Origin: Streptomyces sp. NBC_01298
GTDB lineage: Bacteria; Actinomycetota; Actinomycetes; Streptomycetales; Streptomycetaceae
NCBI RefSeq assembly: GCF_035978755.1
Contig: NZ_CP108414.1
Coordinates: 8,184,001 to 8,248,000 of the forward strand
DNA: 64,000 nt
Direction of reading: 5' to 3'
Part shown: positions 42,319-50,035 of the stretch, in pieces
Numbering within the stretch: the stretch's first letter is position 1
How the letters are laid out: each line of letters starts with the position of its first letter
The notes under the pieces: generated by a model
Database searches by the model: none
What the model was told of the DNA's origin: nothing
What the model saw: the letters and a program-made list of their open reading frames with translations, nothing else
Made by a program: the position numbers and the translations under genes

Positions 42319-42642
42319 ATGCCTCGTGGCTCCAGTCCCAAGCGTGAGCGGCAGTACGAGCACATCAAGGAGAGCGCCGAGGAGCGCGGTGAGAGCACGA
42401 AGCGCGCGAAGGAGATCGCGGCCCGCACGGTCAACAAGGAGCGCGCGCGTGCCGGAGAGTCGAAGACCGCCAGCCGGTCCTCGATACAGGACATGTCGTC
42501 CTCGAAGCGGGGTGGACAGCGCTCGCACAGCGGCGCGCAGGGCCCCACGAAGGAGCAGTTGTACAACGAGGCGAAGCAGCGCAACATCGAGGGCCGCTCC
42601 AAGATGGACAAGGCCGAACTCAAGCGCGCCCTCGGCCACTGA
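42319..42642 (+). CDS. 'Plasmid stabilization'-type protein with Rho-N-like end
   Basis: A 107-residue, very basic protein with a coiled N-terminal half (SPKRERQYEHIKESAEERGE, IAARTVNKERARAG), a Ser-rich linker, and a C-terminal module (TKEQLYNEAKQRNIEGRSKM, DKAELKRAL) like the Rho N-terminal/SAP-type nucleic-acid-binding fold. Streptomyces databases call such proteins plasmid stabilization proteins; a DNA-binding, nucleoid-type role is inferred. ATG 42319 is preceded by GAGGAGTGGCC. It is co-directional with the small gene 21 bases downstream. Confidence 0.85.
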   Translation: MPRGSSPKRERQYEHIKESAEERGESTKRAKEIAARTVNKERARAGESKTASRSSIQDMSSSKRGGQRSHSGAQGPTKEQLYNEAKQRNIEGRSKMDKAELKRALGH

Positions 42643-42663
42643 CGACGAGGACGGGAGAGCACC

Positions 42664-42888
42664 ATGAGCGCGAAGGACCACGGCCGCAAGCCGACCCCTC
42701 CGTCACAGGCGCCCGGGGAGAGCGGCGATCCGGAAGCCCGGAGAGAAGCCGGAGAAGCCGTGCTGCCCCGTTCGAAGCGCGGCGAGGCCGGCGACGCACC
42801 GACGCCGAACACCGACGCACAGCGCCGCGCCGCCGGGAAGACGGAGGAGGGACGGGGGAGCGGGAGAACCGGTGGCCGTTCGGCCTGA
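42664..42888 (+). CDS. Small disordered hydrophilic protein
   Basis: A 74-residue, Pro/Glu/Arg-rich protein without hydrophobic segments, probably unstructured. It begins 21 bases after the previous gene with a good ribosome site (GGGAGAGCACC then ATG), which supports it as a real gene in the same transcript. No domain recognised. Confidence 0.6.
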   Translation: MSAKDHGRKPTPPSQAPGESGDPEARREAGEAVLPRSKRGEAGDAPTPNTDAQRRAAGKTEEGRGSGRTGGRSA

Positions 42889-42959
42889 GGCGCCTCGTTA
42901 CGAGGAGGACATCCGCAACGTAGCCGCGGCCGATGCCTCCTTCCTGTAACCCCGGCCTA

Positions 42960-43235
42960 CCCGCAACCCTCCAACCAGGGTCCACCTCTGGGCTGTTCAG
43001 GGTGTCGCCCTGCATGCGAAGCAGGGCCTGACGCCCGTACACCTCCGGTCCGCGGGCCTCTCGGGCCAACGGGGGCTACTGCCCGCGCAGCGCCGAGACG
43101 CACGGCTTGTGCTCCTCTACTTCGAGCTGCTGCCGGGTCCGCGGCGCCAGCTCGGCGCACGCACGCGGGTAGTCCCCAAGTCCCCACCGGGCAGGGCCCG
43201 CTCGAAGTCCTGTGCCGCCTGCGTCGCGTCCCACC
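42960..43235 (-). pseudogene. Decayed gene of a small actinobacterial secreted/lipoprotein-type family
   Basis: Read leftward, three coding-looking pieces appear in different frames: DATQAAQDFERALPGGD, then DYPRACAELAPRTRQQLEVE and EHKPCVSALRGQ ending in a stop, then ARGPEVYGRQALLRMQGDT. Together they recall small Streptomyces proteins with an AC-x-LAPxTRxxLE...C motif followed by EVYGRQA. Two frame changes and an internal stop mean it is no longer functional. No start codon region was found. Confidence 0.5.
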
Positions 43236-43253
43236 CGGACCAGCGCCCCCGCC

Positions 43254-43484
43254 TTACAGGTTCAGCATGACGGCGTAGGCGAGGAAGAACAGGGCCACCA
43301 CGACAGCCAGCAGGCAGATCAGTACGAGCGGCCCCTTTCCCCAGCCGCGGGTGAGGGGGCGATAGGGACCTGCCCCGGACCCGGTGCTCGACTCGCCGGG
43401 CGGTGTCTCCTCGGGGCGTACGCCGCCCTCCGAGCCCTGGCTCGTGTCGTCGCGTGCCGGCTCCGGCTGTGGGAATTCGGTCAT
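43254..43484 (-). CDS. DUF6480-like single-pass membrane protein
   Basis: A 76-residue protein with an acidic, Pro/Ser/Gly-rich N-terminus (including PEETPPGESSTGSG), a basic turn (TRGWGKG) and a C-terminal membrane helix (LVLICLLAVVVALFFLAYAV). The PPGES-S-T-G...RGWxKGP pattern is that of the DUF6480 family (assigned by recollection). It is probably tail-anchored with the acidic part in the cytoplasm. Function unknown; such genes occur among stress genes. Confidence 0.75.
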   Translation of the reverse strand: MTEFPQPEPARDDTSQGSEGGVRPEETPPGESSTGSGAGPYRPLTRGWGKGPLVLICLLAVVVALFFLAYAVMLNL

Positions 43485-43747
43485 CGCGCTGCCACCTCGA
43501 TTCCTGTGCCGGCCCCGGCCCGGCGGCCCACCGACGTCAGTGCCGGGTGCCGATGACGAGCCGGTGCCATCGAGCGCCTACCCGTAGTCGACGGCCGCAG
43601 TCGCATGGGCCGCGGGGAGGGCGGACGCGAGTCGGGCCCGGGGCCGTGTGCCGGGCGCCCGAACGGGAAGGCGCCCACCGGGTCGGCCCCTGTGCCCGGC
43701 CAAGCCGTTTCGCGATCCGTGCAGCAGGACCGAGAGGAGACGCTCCC

Positions 43748-44317
43748 ATTAAGCGCCACGCCACTGACCCACACCGTCTGCTCGGCATCTACCTCAATGA
43801 CCACCTCGCCGGAGCGGGGGCGGGGGTAGCCCTCCTCAAGCGGACCACGCGGGCCCACGAAGGCACCGATGCCGGGCCGCGCCTGGCAGCCCTGGCCAAG
43901 GAAGTGACCGAGGACCGCGACAGCCTGCGCGAGGTCATGCTGGCTCTCGATGTCCCGGCGAACAACCTCCGCGGACTCCTGGGCGCCGCCGTGACGCAGG
44001 CGGGGCGGCTGAAGCCCAACGGCAGGGTGTTCTCACGCTCGCCCCTGAGCGACGTCCTCGAACTGGAGGCCGTCAGGGTCGGCGTCGAAGGCAAGAAGGA
44101 ACTCTGGCGGACCTTGCACACACTGGCCCCCTCGAACCCGTACCTGGACGCGGAGGCCATGCGCCGGCTGCTGGCACGTGCCGAGCGCCAGGCCGACATC
44201 CTGGAGACACTGCGCCTCGCTGCCGTGAACCGCGCCTTGCGCGGTGCACCCCGGGCGGCGCCGACCGATCCGCGTCACGGCGCCGGGCGGGTGACGAAGG
44301 CACGGTGGGCGGCGTAG
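43748..44317 (+). CDS. Helical protein of unknown function with apparent ATT start
   Basis: A 189-residue, mostly helical protein (DPHRLLGIYLNDHLAGAGAG, AALAKEVTEDRDSLREVMLA, LKPNGRVFSRSPLSDVLELE, LRVGVEGKKELW-type core), a family seen widely in Streptomyces that I cannot name. The frame has no ATG, GTG or TTG near its natural beginning. An ATT codon at 43748 stands where the initiator Met is expected (followed by KRHATDPHR) and GGAG lies 8 bases upstream. Either ATT is used, as in infC genes, or the gene has lost its start. The 3' end converges on a truncated HAD gene. Confidence 0.7.
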   Translation: MKRHATDPHRLLGIYLNDHLAGAGAGVALLKRTTRAHEGTDAGPRLAALAKEVTEDRDSLREVMLALDVPANNLRGLLGAAVTQAGRLKPNGRVFSRSPLSDVLELEAVRVGVEGKKELWRTLHTLAPSNPYLDAEAMRRLLARAERQADILETLRLAAVNRALRGAPRAAPTDPRHGAGRVTKARWAA

Positions 44318-44384
44318 AGAGTGGTGTCGCGGGTCCTCCAGCCCTCGCAGACGGCTGTGGGGTTCACGCGGACGGCACCGCGGC

Positions 44385-44701
44385 GAAGGGGCCCAGCCCG
44401 CCCCGGACAGGGTCCGCAGGAGGTCGGCCGCCGAGTCCAGGGCGGGAAGCCGGTCGAAGTACGTGGCGTACAGGGTGTCGTGGGCGGCGCTCATCAGCTC
44501 GTCCTCGCCACGCTCCCGGTCGCCTTCGAGGAGATGATCGAGGAGGTCTTCGCCCGGCAGGCCGATGGCGCGGTGGATGGCGTGCATCGGTACGTGGTGC
44601 CCGTGCCGGCGCAGGGCTTCCCACCAGGAGACGACGTGGAGGTGATTGGTGTCCGCGAGGGTGCCGTCGACGTCGAAGAAAGCGGCGCGGTTGCGGCTCA
44701 T
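44385..44701 (-). pseudogene. 5' fragment of a HAD-family phosphatase gene
   Basis: ATG 44701 opens a HAD-type hydrolase: AAFFDVDGTLADTNHLHVVS (motif I, D-x-D-G-T), the helical cap (HAIHRAIGLPGEDLLDHLLE, FDRLPALDSAADLLRTL) and then loss of homology at about 44385, before motifs II-IV. The frame continues only antisense to the neighbouring gene. The enzyme would lack its catalytic Lys and second Asp pair, so this is a truncated, inactive copy of a phosphoglycolate/beta-phosphoglucomutase-like phosphatase. Confidence 0.78.
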
Positions 44702-45003
44702 GGCGGCGGTCTCCTCACAGGTCGCGGATCCGTTGTCCCACAGCCCCCCGGACGCCGGCTTGTACGGCGCGCCTGCCCGGTGTGCCCCGCTTCATTCCGG
44801 CGCTCGGCCCGGTCAGCTTCCCTCGCCGTCCTCCGGTGTCCCCCACGACCCCGCACGCCCGCGCCCCGCGGGGTTCTGCTCGGCCGCCGGATTGATGGGG
44901 CCGCGCACCGGGCGGGTGACGGCGGCCCGTCCTGGGGCTTCTCGCGGACGCGGCGAAGCAACGGCATCCTGGGTACGCCCGTACCGGCTGCCTGCCGGAG
45001 CCG
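44702..45003. other. Stretch without a supported gene
   Basis: About 300 bases between the HAD remnant and the end of the oxidoreductase gene, C-rich in one strand, with no convincing frame. Confidence 0.45.
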
Positions 45004-46368
45004 TCAGGCTCCGCCGGCCGCCGTGCGGGCCCGTACCTCCTCCGGGGCGAGGTACTGATCGGTGTGCTCGAAGTCGCGCAGCGTTCCCGGCTTGTACGTC
45101 TGGAAGCCGGTCCGGACGAAGTCGTCACCGGCCACGGCGTTCAGGAGCCAGTTCGTCATCACCCGGGTCTTCGCGGCGCCGGTGCGCAGCGCCGCCCAGT
45201 GGTAGCCGCGGGCCACGGCCTGGGCGGGCATGCCGCGCAGGTCGATGCCGAGCGGGCGGGAGACGCCGTCGCGGCCGCCGAGGTCCACGACGAGGCCGAG
45301 GTCCTTGTGGACGTACGGGCGCGGCGGCGTGCCCCGCAGCGTGGCGACGAGGTTGTCGGCGGCGACCCTGCCCTGGCGCTCCGCGTGCTGTGCGGTGGGC
45401 GGGCACACCGCGCCGTCCCCGCCGCCGGCCAGGTCGGGCACGGCGGCGGCGTCACCGAGCGCGAACGCGCCCTCCGCCCCCGGCACCCGCAGGTCCGGGG
45501 CGACGACGAGCCGGCCGCTCTTGGCGGTCTCGGCGCCCAGCGTGGCGATGAGCGGGCTCGCGGCGACCCCGGCCGTCCAGACGAGGGTGCGGCAGGGCAG
45601 TACACGCCCGTCGGTGAGCGTGACGTCCTCGGGGCCCGCCTTCGCGACGGAGACGCCGAGCGAGACCTCGATGCCGCGGCCGCGCAGCACGTCGAGGGCG
45701 GCCCGGCCCAGCCGGTCGCCGAGCTCCGGCATCAGCTTCGGGGCCACGTCCACGAGGTGCCAGGTGATCTCGCGCCGCTCCAGGCGGGGGTAGCGGCTGA
45801 CGGCGTTCTTGGTGAGCCGCTCCAGGGCGGCGGCCGTCTCCGTGCCCGCGTAGCCGCCTCCCACCACGACGAAGCCGAGCCGCGAGGCCCGCTCCGCCGA
45901 GCCCGGTGCGGCGGCGTCGGCCAGGTCGAGCTGGGCGATGACGTGGTCGCGCAAGTGGGCCGCCTCGGCCAGCGTCTTCATGCCGCGGCCGTGCTCCGCC
46001 AGGCCCGGGATGTCGAAGGTGCGGGTCACGCTCCCCGGGGCGAGCACCAGGTGGTCGTACGGCTGGTCCACCAGCTCCCCGGTGATCTTCCGGATGACGC
46101 AGACCTTGGCCCGGGTGTCGACGCCCACGGCCCCGCCGGGCACGATGCGGGTCCGGTGGCGGCGGCTGCGGCGCAGTGACACCGCCACGGACTGGGGTGT
46201 GAGCACCCCGGAGGCCACCTGCGGGAGCAGGGGCAGGTAGAGCTGGTAGGAGAACGGAGTGACCAGCAGGATCTCCGCCTCCCCGGGTGACAGCGTCCGC
46301 TCCAGGCGGCGTACGCAGGCGACGCCGGCGAAGCCCGCGCCGACGACCACGATCCTCGGTCGTGTCAT
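45004..46368 (-). CDS. NDH-2-like FAD-dependent NAD(P)H oxidoreductase
   Basis: A 454-residue pyridine nucleotide-disulfide-type oxidoreductase resembling type II NADH dehydrogenase. The FAD motif is IVVVGAGFAGVACVRRL (residues 5-21), the NAD(P) motif is GFVVVGGGYAGTETAAAL, and the second FAD contact is GAFALGDAAAVP. SYQLYLPLLPQVASG matches the substrate-facing loop of NDH-2. No redox-active cysteine pair is present. It could feed electrons from NADH to menaquinone without proton pumping. The C-terminal part (MTNWLLNAVAGDDFVR) may form the membrane contact. It is divergent from an AraC regulator that may control it. Confidence 0.88.
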   Translation of the reverse strand: MTRPRIVVVGAGFAGVACVRRLERTLSPGEAEILLVTPFSYQLYLPLLPQVASGVLTPQSVAVSLRRSRRHRTRIVPGGAVGVDTRAKVCVIRKITGELVDQPYDHLVLAPGSVTRTFDIPGLAEHGRGMKTLAEAAHLRDHVIAQLDLADAAAPGSAERASRLGFVVVGGGYAGTETAAALERLTKNAVSRYPRLERREITWHLVDVAPKLMPELGDRLGRAALDVLRGRGIEVSLGVSVAKAGPEDVTLTDGRVLPCRTLVWTAGVAASPLIATLGAETAKSGRLVVAPDLRVPGAEGAFALGDAAAVPDLAGGGDGAVCPPTAQHAERQGRVAADNLVATLRGTPPRPYVHKDLGLVVDLGGRDGVSRPLGIDLRGMPAQAVARGYHWAALRTGAAKTRVMTNWLLNAVAGDDFVRTGFQTYKPGTLRDFEHTDQYLAPEEVRARTAAGGA

Positions 46369-46572
46369 GGTGTCCGTCCCTTCTCAGGTGTACGGGTCCC
46401 CGGTACGCCTGCCCCGGAAGGCCGTTCATCCACGCGGGAGGCGAGGCCGACGGCCGGTGCGAGAACGGAATGAGTGGCCGCAAACCCTGTCACCGGCTCC
46501 GGGGGGACGGCGTCATACTGGGTGCGACATCCCGGAGGAGGGCGCCGAGTCGTCGGGGAGAGGGAGTAGACG

Positions 46573-47526
46573 GTGGAGAGCCTGCTTTTCGACAGCGGAG
46601 ACCTGGAGGCCACGCAGGAGTTCCTGTCCTCGGCCTACACCCCCATGCGGATCGGCGGCCGCCCCGCGGACACGCGTGCGCGGATCTTCCGTAGAGCGGT
46701 GGGCGGGCTGAGCGTGGACCAGCTGGCGCTCGGATACACCATGGCCTACGACGCGGACTGTCTCGGCAAGGTGTGCCTGGTGACGATGCACGCCGGGACG
46801 ATCGTGGACACCACCGGCGGCCGGGAGGAGGTGTTCGGCCCGGGCGAGACCTTCCTCCTGGCCCCCCACGACCGGCCGTACGCGGGACAGGTCCGGGAGG
46901 CCCGGTACACGATCACGATGTTCGATCCCCGGCTCCTGGGCCGGGTCTCCTCCCTGCCGGCGGGCCGAGGGGTGCGGATCACCGGAGCCCGGCCGACCGC
47001 ACCGGCCGCGAACCGGCAGCTGGGCGCGGCCGTCGCCTATCTGCGCGACCACGTGCTGGACGAGGCCGCCGCGTCCGGCGACGGCAACCGACTGGTGGTC
47101 TCCACGGCTGCCCAGCACCTGGCGGCGACGGTCCTGGCGACACTGCCGAACACCACGTACGCCGAGCGGCGGGACCCGAGGGACGGCCGCGACGCCGGCA
47201 GCGGCACCTGGCGCCGCGCCGTCGAGTTCATCGAGGCCAACGCACATCGCGACATCGCCCTCGCCGACATCGCGGCGTCGATCCCCGTCACGCCGCGTGC
47301 GGTCCAGTACGCCTTCACCCGCCACGCCGGCACCACGCCGCTCGGTCATCTGCGCCGCGTCCGGCTGGCCCGTGCGCATGCGGAACTCCTCGCGGCGGAC
47401 CCGGCGTCCGGGGCGACCGTTTCCGGTGTGGCCGCCCGCTGGGGCTTCGCCCATCAGGGCCGTTTCGCCGCCGCGTACCGGCAGGTGTACGAGGTGGCAC
47501 CGTCGGTCACCCTCGGTACGAGGTGA
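46573..47526 (+). CDS. AraC family transcriptional regulator
   Basis: A 317-residue regulator with an N-terminal sensing domain (cupin-like; FGPGETFLLAPHDRPYAG) and a C-terminal AraC double HTH (IALADIAASIPVTPRAVQYA, then VSGVAARWGFAHQGRFAAAY), ending with the usual P-type cap (VYEVAPSVTLGTR). The YRQVYEVAPS segment replaces the common FGxSPxxY. GTG 46573 has GGGAG upstream. It lies head-to-head with the NDH-2-like gene, 204 bases apart, so that gene is a plausible target; its ligand is unknown. Confidence 0.9.
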   Translation: MESLLFDSGDLEATQEFLSSAYTPMRIGGRPADTRARIFRRAVGGLSVDQLALGYTMAYDADCLGKVCLVTMHAGTIVDTTGGREEVFGPGETFLLAPHDRPYAGQVREARYTITMFDPRLLGRVSSLPAGRGVRITGARPTAPAANRQLGAAVAYLRDHVLDEAAASGDGNRLVVSTAAQHLAATVLATLPNTTYAERRDPRDGRDAGSGTWRRAVEFIEANAHRDIALADIAASIPVTPRAVQYAFTRHAGTTPLGHLRRVRLARAHAELLAADPASGATVSGVAARWGFAHQGRFAAAYRQVYEVAPSVTLGTR

Positions 47527-47541
47527 TCCCGACGGGCCGTG

Positions 47542-47919
47542 TCAGAACGCGGTCGCGGACCGGTCCGTGCCGTCGCCCACCGACTCGGTGATGTCGAAGA
47601 CGGTGTCGGCGCCCGTGATGCTCAACAGGCGCGAGAGCTGCGGGCTCGGCCCCGCTAGGGTCAGCGTGCGCCCGCTCTCCGTACACATCAGGCGTGCCTG
47701 CAGCAGCGCGTTGAGCCCGGTGGAGTCGCAGAAGGTGAGCCCGGCGAGGTGGATGACGACGCGGGCGGGGGCGTTGACGCCGGTGCAGGCAGCCGACAGC
47801 ACGGCGCGGAAGGCGTCGACGTGGTCGAGGTCCATGACACCGGTGAGCGTGATGAGGGTGGCATCGGGGCGAGTGCGGACCGTGACGTTCTGGGGACTTG
47901 GGGGGTCGGTCGGGGTCAC
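47542..47919 (-). CDS. STAS-domain protein (anti-anti-sigma type)
   Basis: A 125-residue STAS protein (VRTRPDATLITLTGVMDLDH, RVVIHLAGLTFCDSTGLNAL, LAGPSPQLSRLLSITGADTV). The acceptor loop is CDSTGL, fully canonical, so it can probably be phosphorylated by an RsbW-like kinase. GTG 47919 has AAGGAG 7 bases upstream. It converges with the AraC gene, 15 bases apart. It is the fifth intact STAS gene in the window; no ATPase gene is adjacent. Confidence 0.88.
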   Translation of the reverse strand: MTPTDPPSPQNVTVRTRPDATLITLTGVMDLDHVDAFRAVLSAACTGVNAPARVVIHLAGLTFCDSTGLNALLQARLMCTESGRTLTLAGPSPQLSRLLSITGADTVFDITESVGDGTDRSATAF

Positions 47920-48092
47920 ACCACTCCTTACTCCGGATTCGGTCACGCAACCGTCCGCGGCAGCGGGTGCGACCGGTCCGGCTTCGCTCGTCTGCGTGGT
48001 TCGACCGTAGCCGCGGCAGATGGAATCGACAGCCCCGTGAACGACGAGAACACCTTCTTCGTTTAACGGACCGCCGACCGGGCGGAAGGCCC

Positions 48093-48890
48093 TCACCCCT
48101 GCGGTGCCAGGATGGTGAACAGGCCCCCCTCGGGGTCTCGGAGGGTGATCCACCGGTCGGCCGCGGAGGTTTCCACGGGGGAGACGGGCCGCCCGCCCGC
48201 GCTGGTCGCGGCCGTGACGGCGGCCTCCAGGTCGGGCACCCGGAAATGGACGTGCCACCGGGGCCGCACGTGCGGGTCGGGGTCCTCGTCCACCGCTCCG
48301 CCGCTGATCCGTGCGACCGTGTCATTGCCGTGGCGCAGGACGACGTGGTCGTGTTCGAAGGCCGCGGCGCAGGCCCCGGGTCCCTCGCCGGCCCAGTCCA
48401 GGACCTCCCCGTAGAAGATGGCGGCCGCGAAGGCGTCACGCGTACGGAGCTCCAGCCAGGCCGGAGCAGGGCCGCGGCCCACACGCCAGTCCCGCAGGAC
48501 CGCGCCCTGCCAGAGCCCGAACACCGCCCCGGCGGGGTCGGCGGCCAGTACGGCCCGGCCCGCGCCGAAGGCCAGGGGGCCGACGGCCACGGTCGCACCG
48601 CGCTCGCGGATGCGGGCGGCGGCGAGGTCGGCGTCGTCGGCGGCGAAATACGGTGTCCAAGCGGCGGGCAGTGACAGATCGTCGGCGAGCATCCCGAAGC
48701 CGGCGACCGGAGCGCCGTCACGGTGGGCGAGCGCGAACCGCTCACCGAAATGGGTGCCGCGGAAGGTCCACCCCAGTACCGAGCCGTAGAACCGCCGGGC
48801 GGAATCGAGATCCCGGGTCATCAGGCTCACCCAGCAGGGAGCGCCGCGGACCTCATGACTTGCCGTGGTCACAGCTCCGGGCCGCATCAT
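48093..48890 (-). CDS. Two-domain VOC family protein
   Basis: A 265-residue protein with two vicinal oxygen chelate domains: the first opens GAPCWVSLMTRDLDSARRFY and continues VLGWTFRGTHFGERFALAHR, the second opens PAWLELRTRDAFAAAIFYGE and closes RDPEGGLFTIL. This is the pattern of Streptomyces glyoxalase/bleomycin-resistance-like proteins (27 kDa antigen type). ATG 48890 is selected because GAGGTGAGC precedes it. It may bind or detoxify a small molecule; metal ligands were not traced. Divergent from the methyltransferase gene. Confidence 0.87.
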   Translation of the reverse strand: MMRPGAVTTASHEVRGAPCWVSLMTRDLDSARRFYGSVLGWTFRGTHFGERFALAHRDGAPVAGFGMLADDLSLPAAWTPYFAADDADLAAARIRERGATVAVGPLAFGAGRAVLAADPAGAVFGLWQGAVLRDWRVGRGPAPAWLELRTRDAFAAAIFYGEVLDWAGEGPGACAAAFEHDHVVLRHGNDTVARISGGAVDEDPDPHVRPRWHVHFRVPDLEAAVTAATSAGGRPVSPVETSAADRWITLRDPEGGLFTILAPQG

Positions 48891-49095
48891 GGCGCTCACC
48901 TCGCAGGGGGATGCCTCCACCGTAGCCTCCGGCGTCCGCCGCCCGGGCGCGCGCCGGCCCGTGTCGCGCGTGCCCTTTCCGTCTGAACCTCCGAAGATCG
49001 ACGCCGCCCCGGATGACGTGCTCCGGACGGGGCAGGCGCAGTACCCGATCACGTTCCGGCGGCCGCTCCGAGGCCACGGCGAAACCGGAGGTACG

Positions 49096-49782
49096 GTGTC
49101 CGATACCGCTCTGACCTCGGCTGCGTTGCCCGGCCGCCTCTTGGCCCCGCAGGGCGTCTACCAGCCGCAGGCCGATACCCGGCTCCTTGCCGATGCCCTC
49201 GCGCGCGAGGACATCGGCCCCCGGACCGACCTCCTGGAGATCGGAACGGGTACGGGCGCACTGGCCCTGCACGCCGCGAAGAGGGGCGCCCGCGTCACGG
49301 CGGTCGACGTGTCCTGGCGGGCGGTGGCCACGGCCCGGTGGAACGCCCGGAAGCTCAGGCTTCCCCTCAGGGTGCTCCACGGAGACTTCGAGGCACGCAC
49401 GGTGGGACGCCGATTCGACGTGGTCGTCTCGAACCCCCCGTACGTCCCGGCTCCGGGGAGCCGGCTGCCGACCCACGGACCTGCGCGCGCTTGGGACGCG
49501 GGACTCGACGGACGGGCGGTCATCGACCGCATCTGTGCGGGCGCCCCGGCCCTCCTGCGGCCCGGCGGGGTCCTGCTCATGGTCCACTCGGGCATGTGCG
49601 GGGCGGGAAAGACCCTCGCCCGGCTCACCGGCGCGGGGATGACCGCGGAGGTCACCGCGAAGGCCGAGGTGCCCTGGGGGCCCGTCCTGCGCTCACGCCG
49701 GGCCTGGCTGGAGCAGAGGGGTCTGGCGGACGCGGCGGAGCAATGGGAAGAGTTGGTGGTCATCCGTGCCCGAATCCGCTGA
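49096..49782 (+). CDS. HemK2/MTQ2-like N5-glutamine methyltransferase
   Basis: A 228-residue SAM-dependent methyltransferase. SAM motif I is LLEIGTGTGALALHAAKRGA, and motif IV is VVSNPPYVPAPG, the NPPY signature of enzymes that methylate glutamine or adenine amides. The short length without an N-terminal domain resembles the MTQ2/HemK2 group. GTG 49096 follows GGAGGTACG. It overlaps the CDGSH gene by 17 bases, which is followed with a 1-base overlap by a haem-oxygenase-like gene, so the three are an operon. Its target is unknown and could be one of these partners. Confidence 0.88.
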   Translation: MSDTALTSAALPGRLLAPQGVYQPQADTRLLADALAREDIGPRTDLLEIGTGTGALALHAAKRGARVTAVDVSWRAVATARWNARKLRLPLRVLHGDFEARTVGRRFDVVVSNPPYVPAPGSRLPTHGPARAWDAGLDGRAVIDRICAGAPALLRPGGVLLMVHSGMCGAGKTLARLTGAGMTAEVTAKAEVPWGPVLRSRRAWLEQRGLADAAEQWEELVVIRARIR

Positions 49783-50035
49783 CGACACCGGCGCCGACCG
49801 CCCTCGCCGCGCCGCGTTCAGTGAGGCGGGCGCACGTCGGGTGTCGGTCGAGCCCGGTGGCCCGGTCATGGTGGAGGGCCCCGTGGAGATCGCCCTCGAA
49901 GACGGGACGGTGGCCCGGTCCGACCGGTTCGTCGTCGCGGTGTGCACGTGCCGCCGCAGCCGCACCTACCCCTGGTGCGACACCAGCCACCGTCGCCGTG
50001 AACGACCGGCGCCGCCCGACGACAGGAGCCCTTGA
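49766..50035 (+). CDS. CDGSH-type iron-sulfur protein
   Basis: An 89-residue protein with one CDGSH zinc-finger-like motif that binds a 2Fe-2S cluster through three Cys and one His: C-T-C-R-R-S-R-T-Y-P-W-C-D-T-S-H. The usual Gly after Asp is replaced (CDTSH), but all four ligands are present. The N-terminal half is a short beta segment (VMVEGPVEIALEDGTVARSD). GTG 49766 overlaps the methyltransferase gene. It probably shuttles electrons or a cluster for the diiron-like enzyme encoded immediately downstream. Confidence 0.9.
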   Translation: MPESADDTGADRPRRAAFSEAGARRVSVEPGGPVMVEGPVEIALEDGTVARSDRFVVAVCTCRRSRTYPWCDTSHRRRERPAPPDDRSP

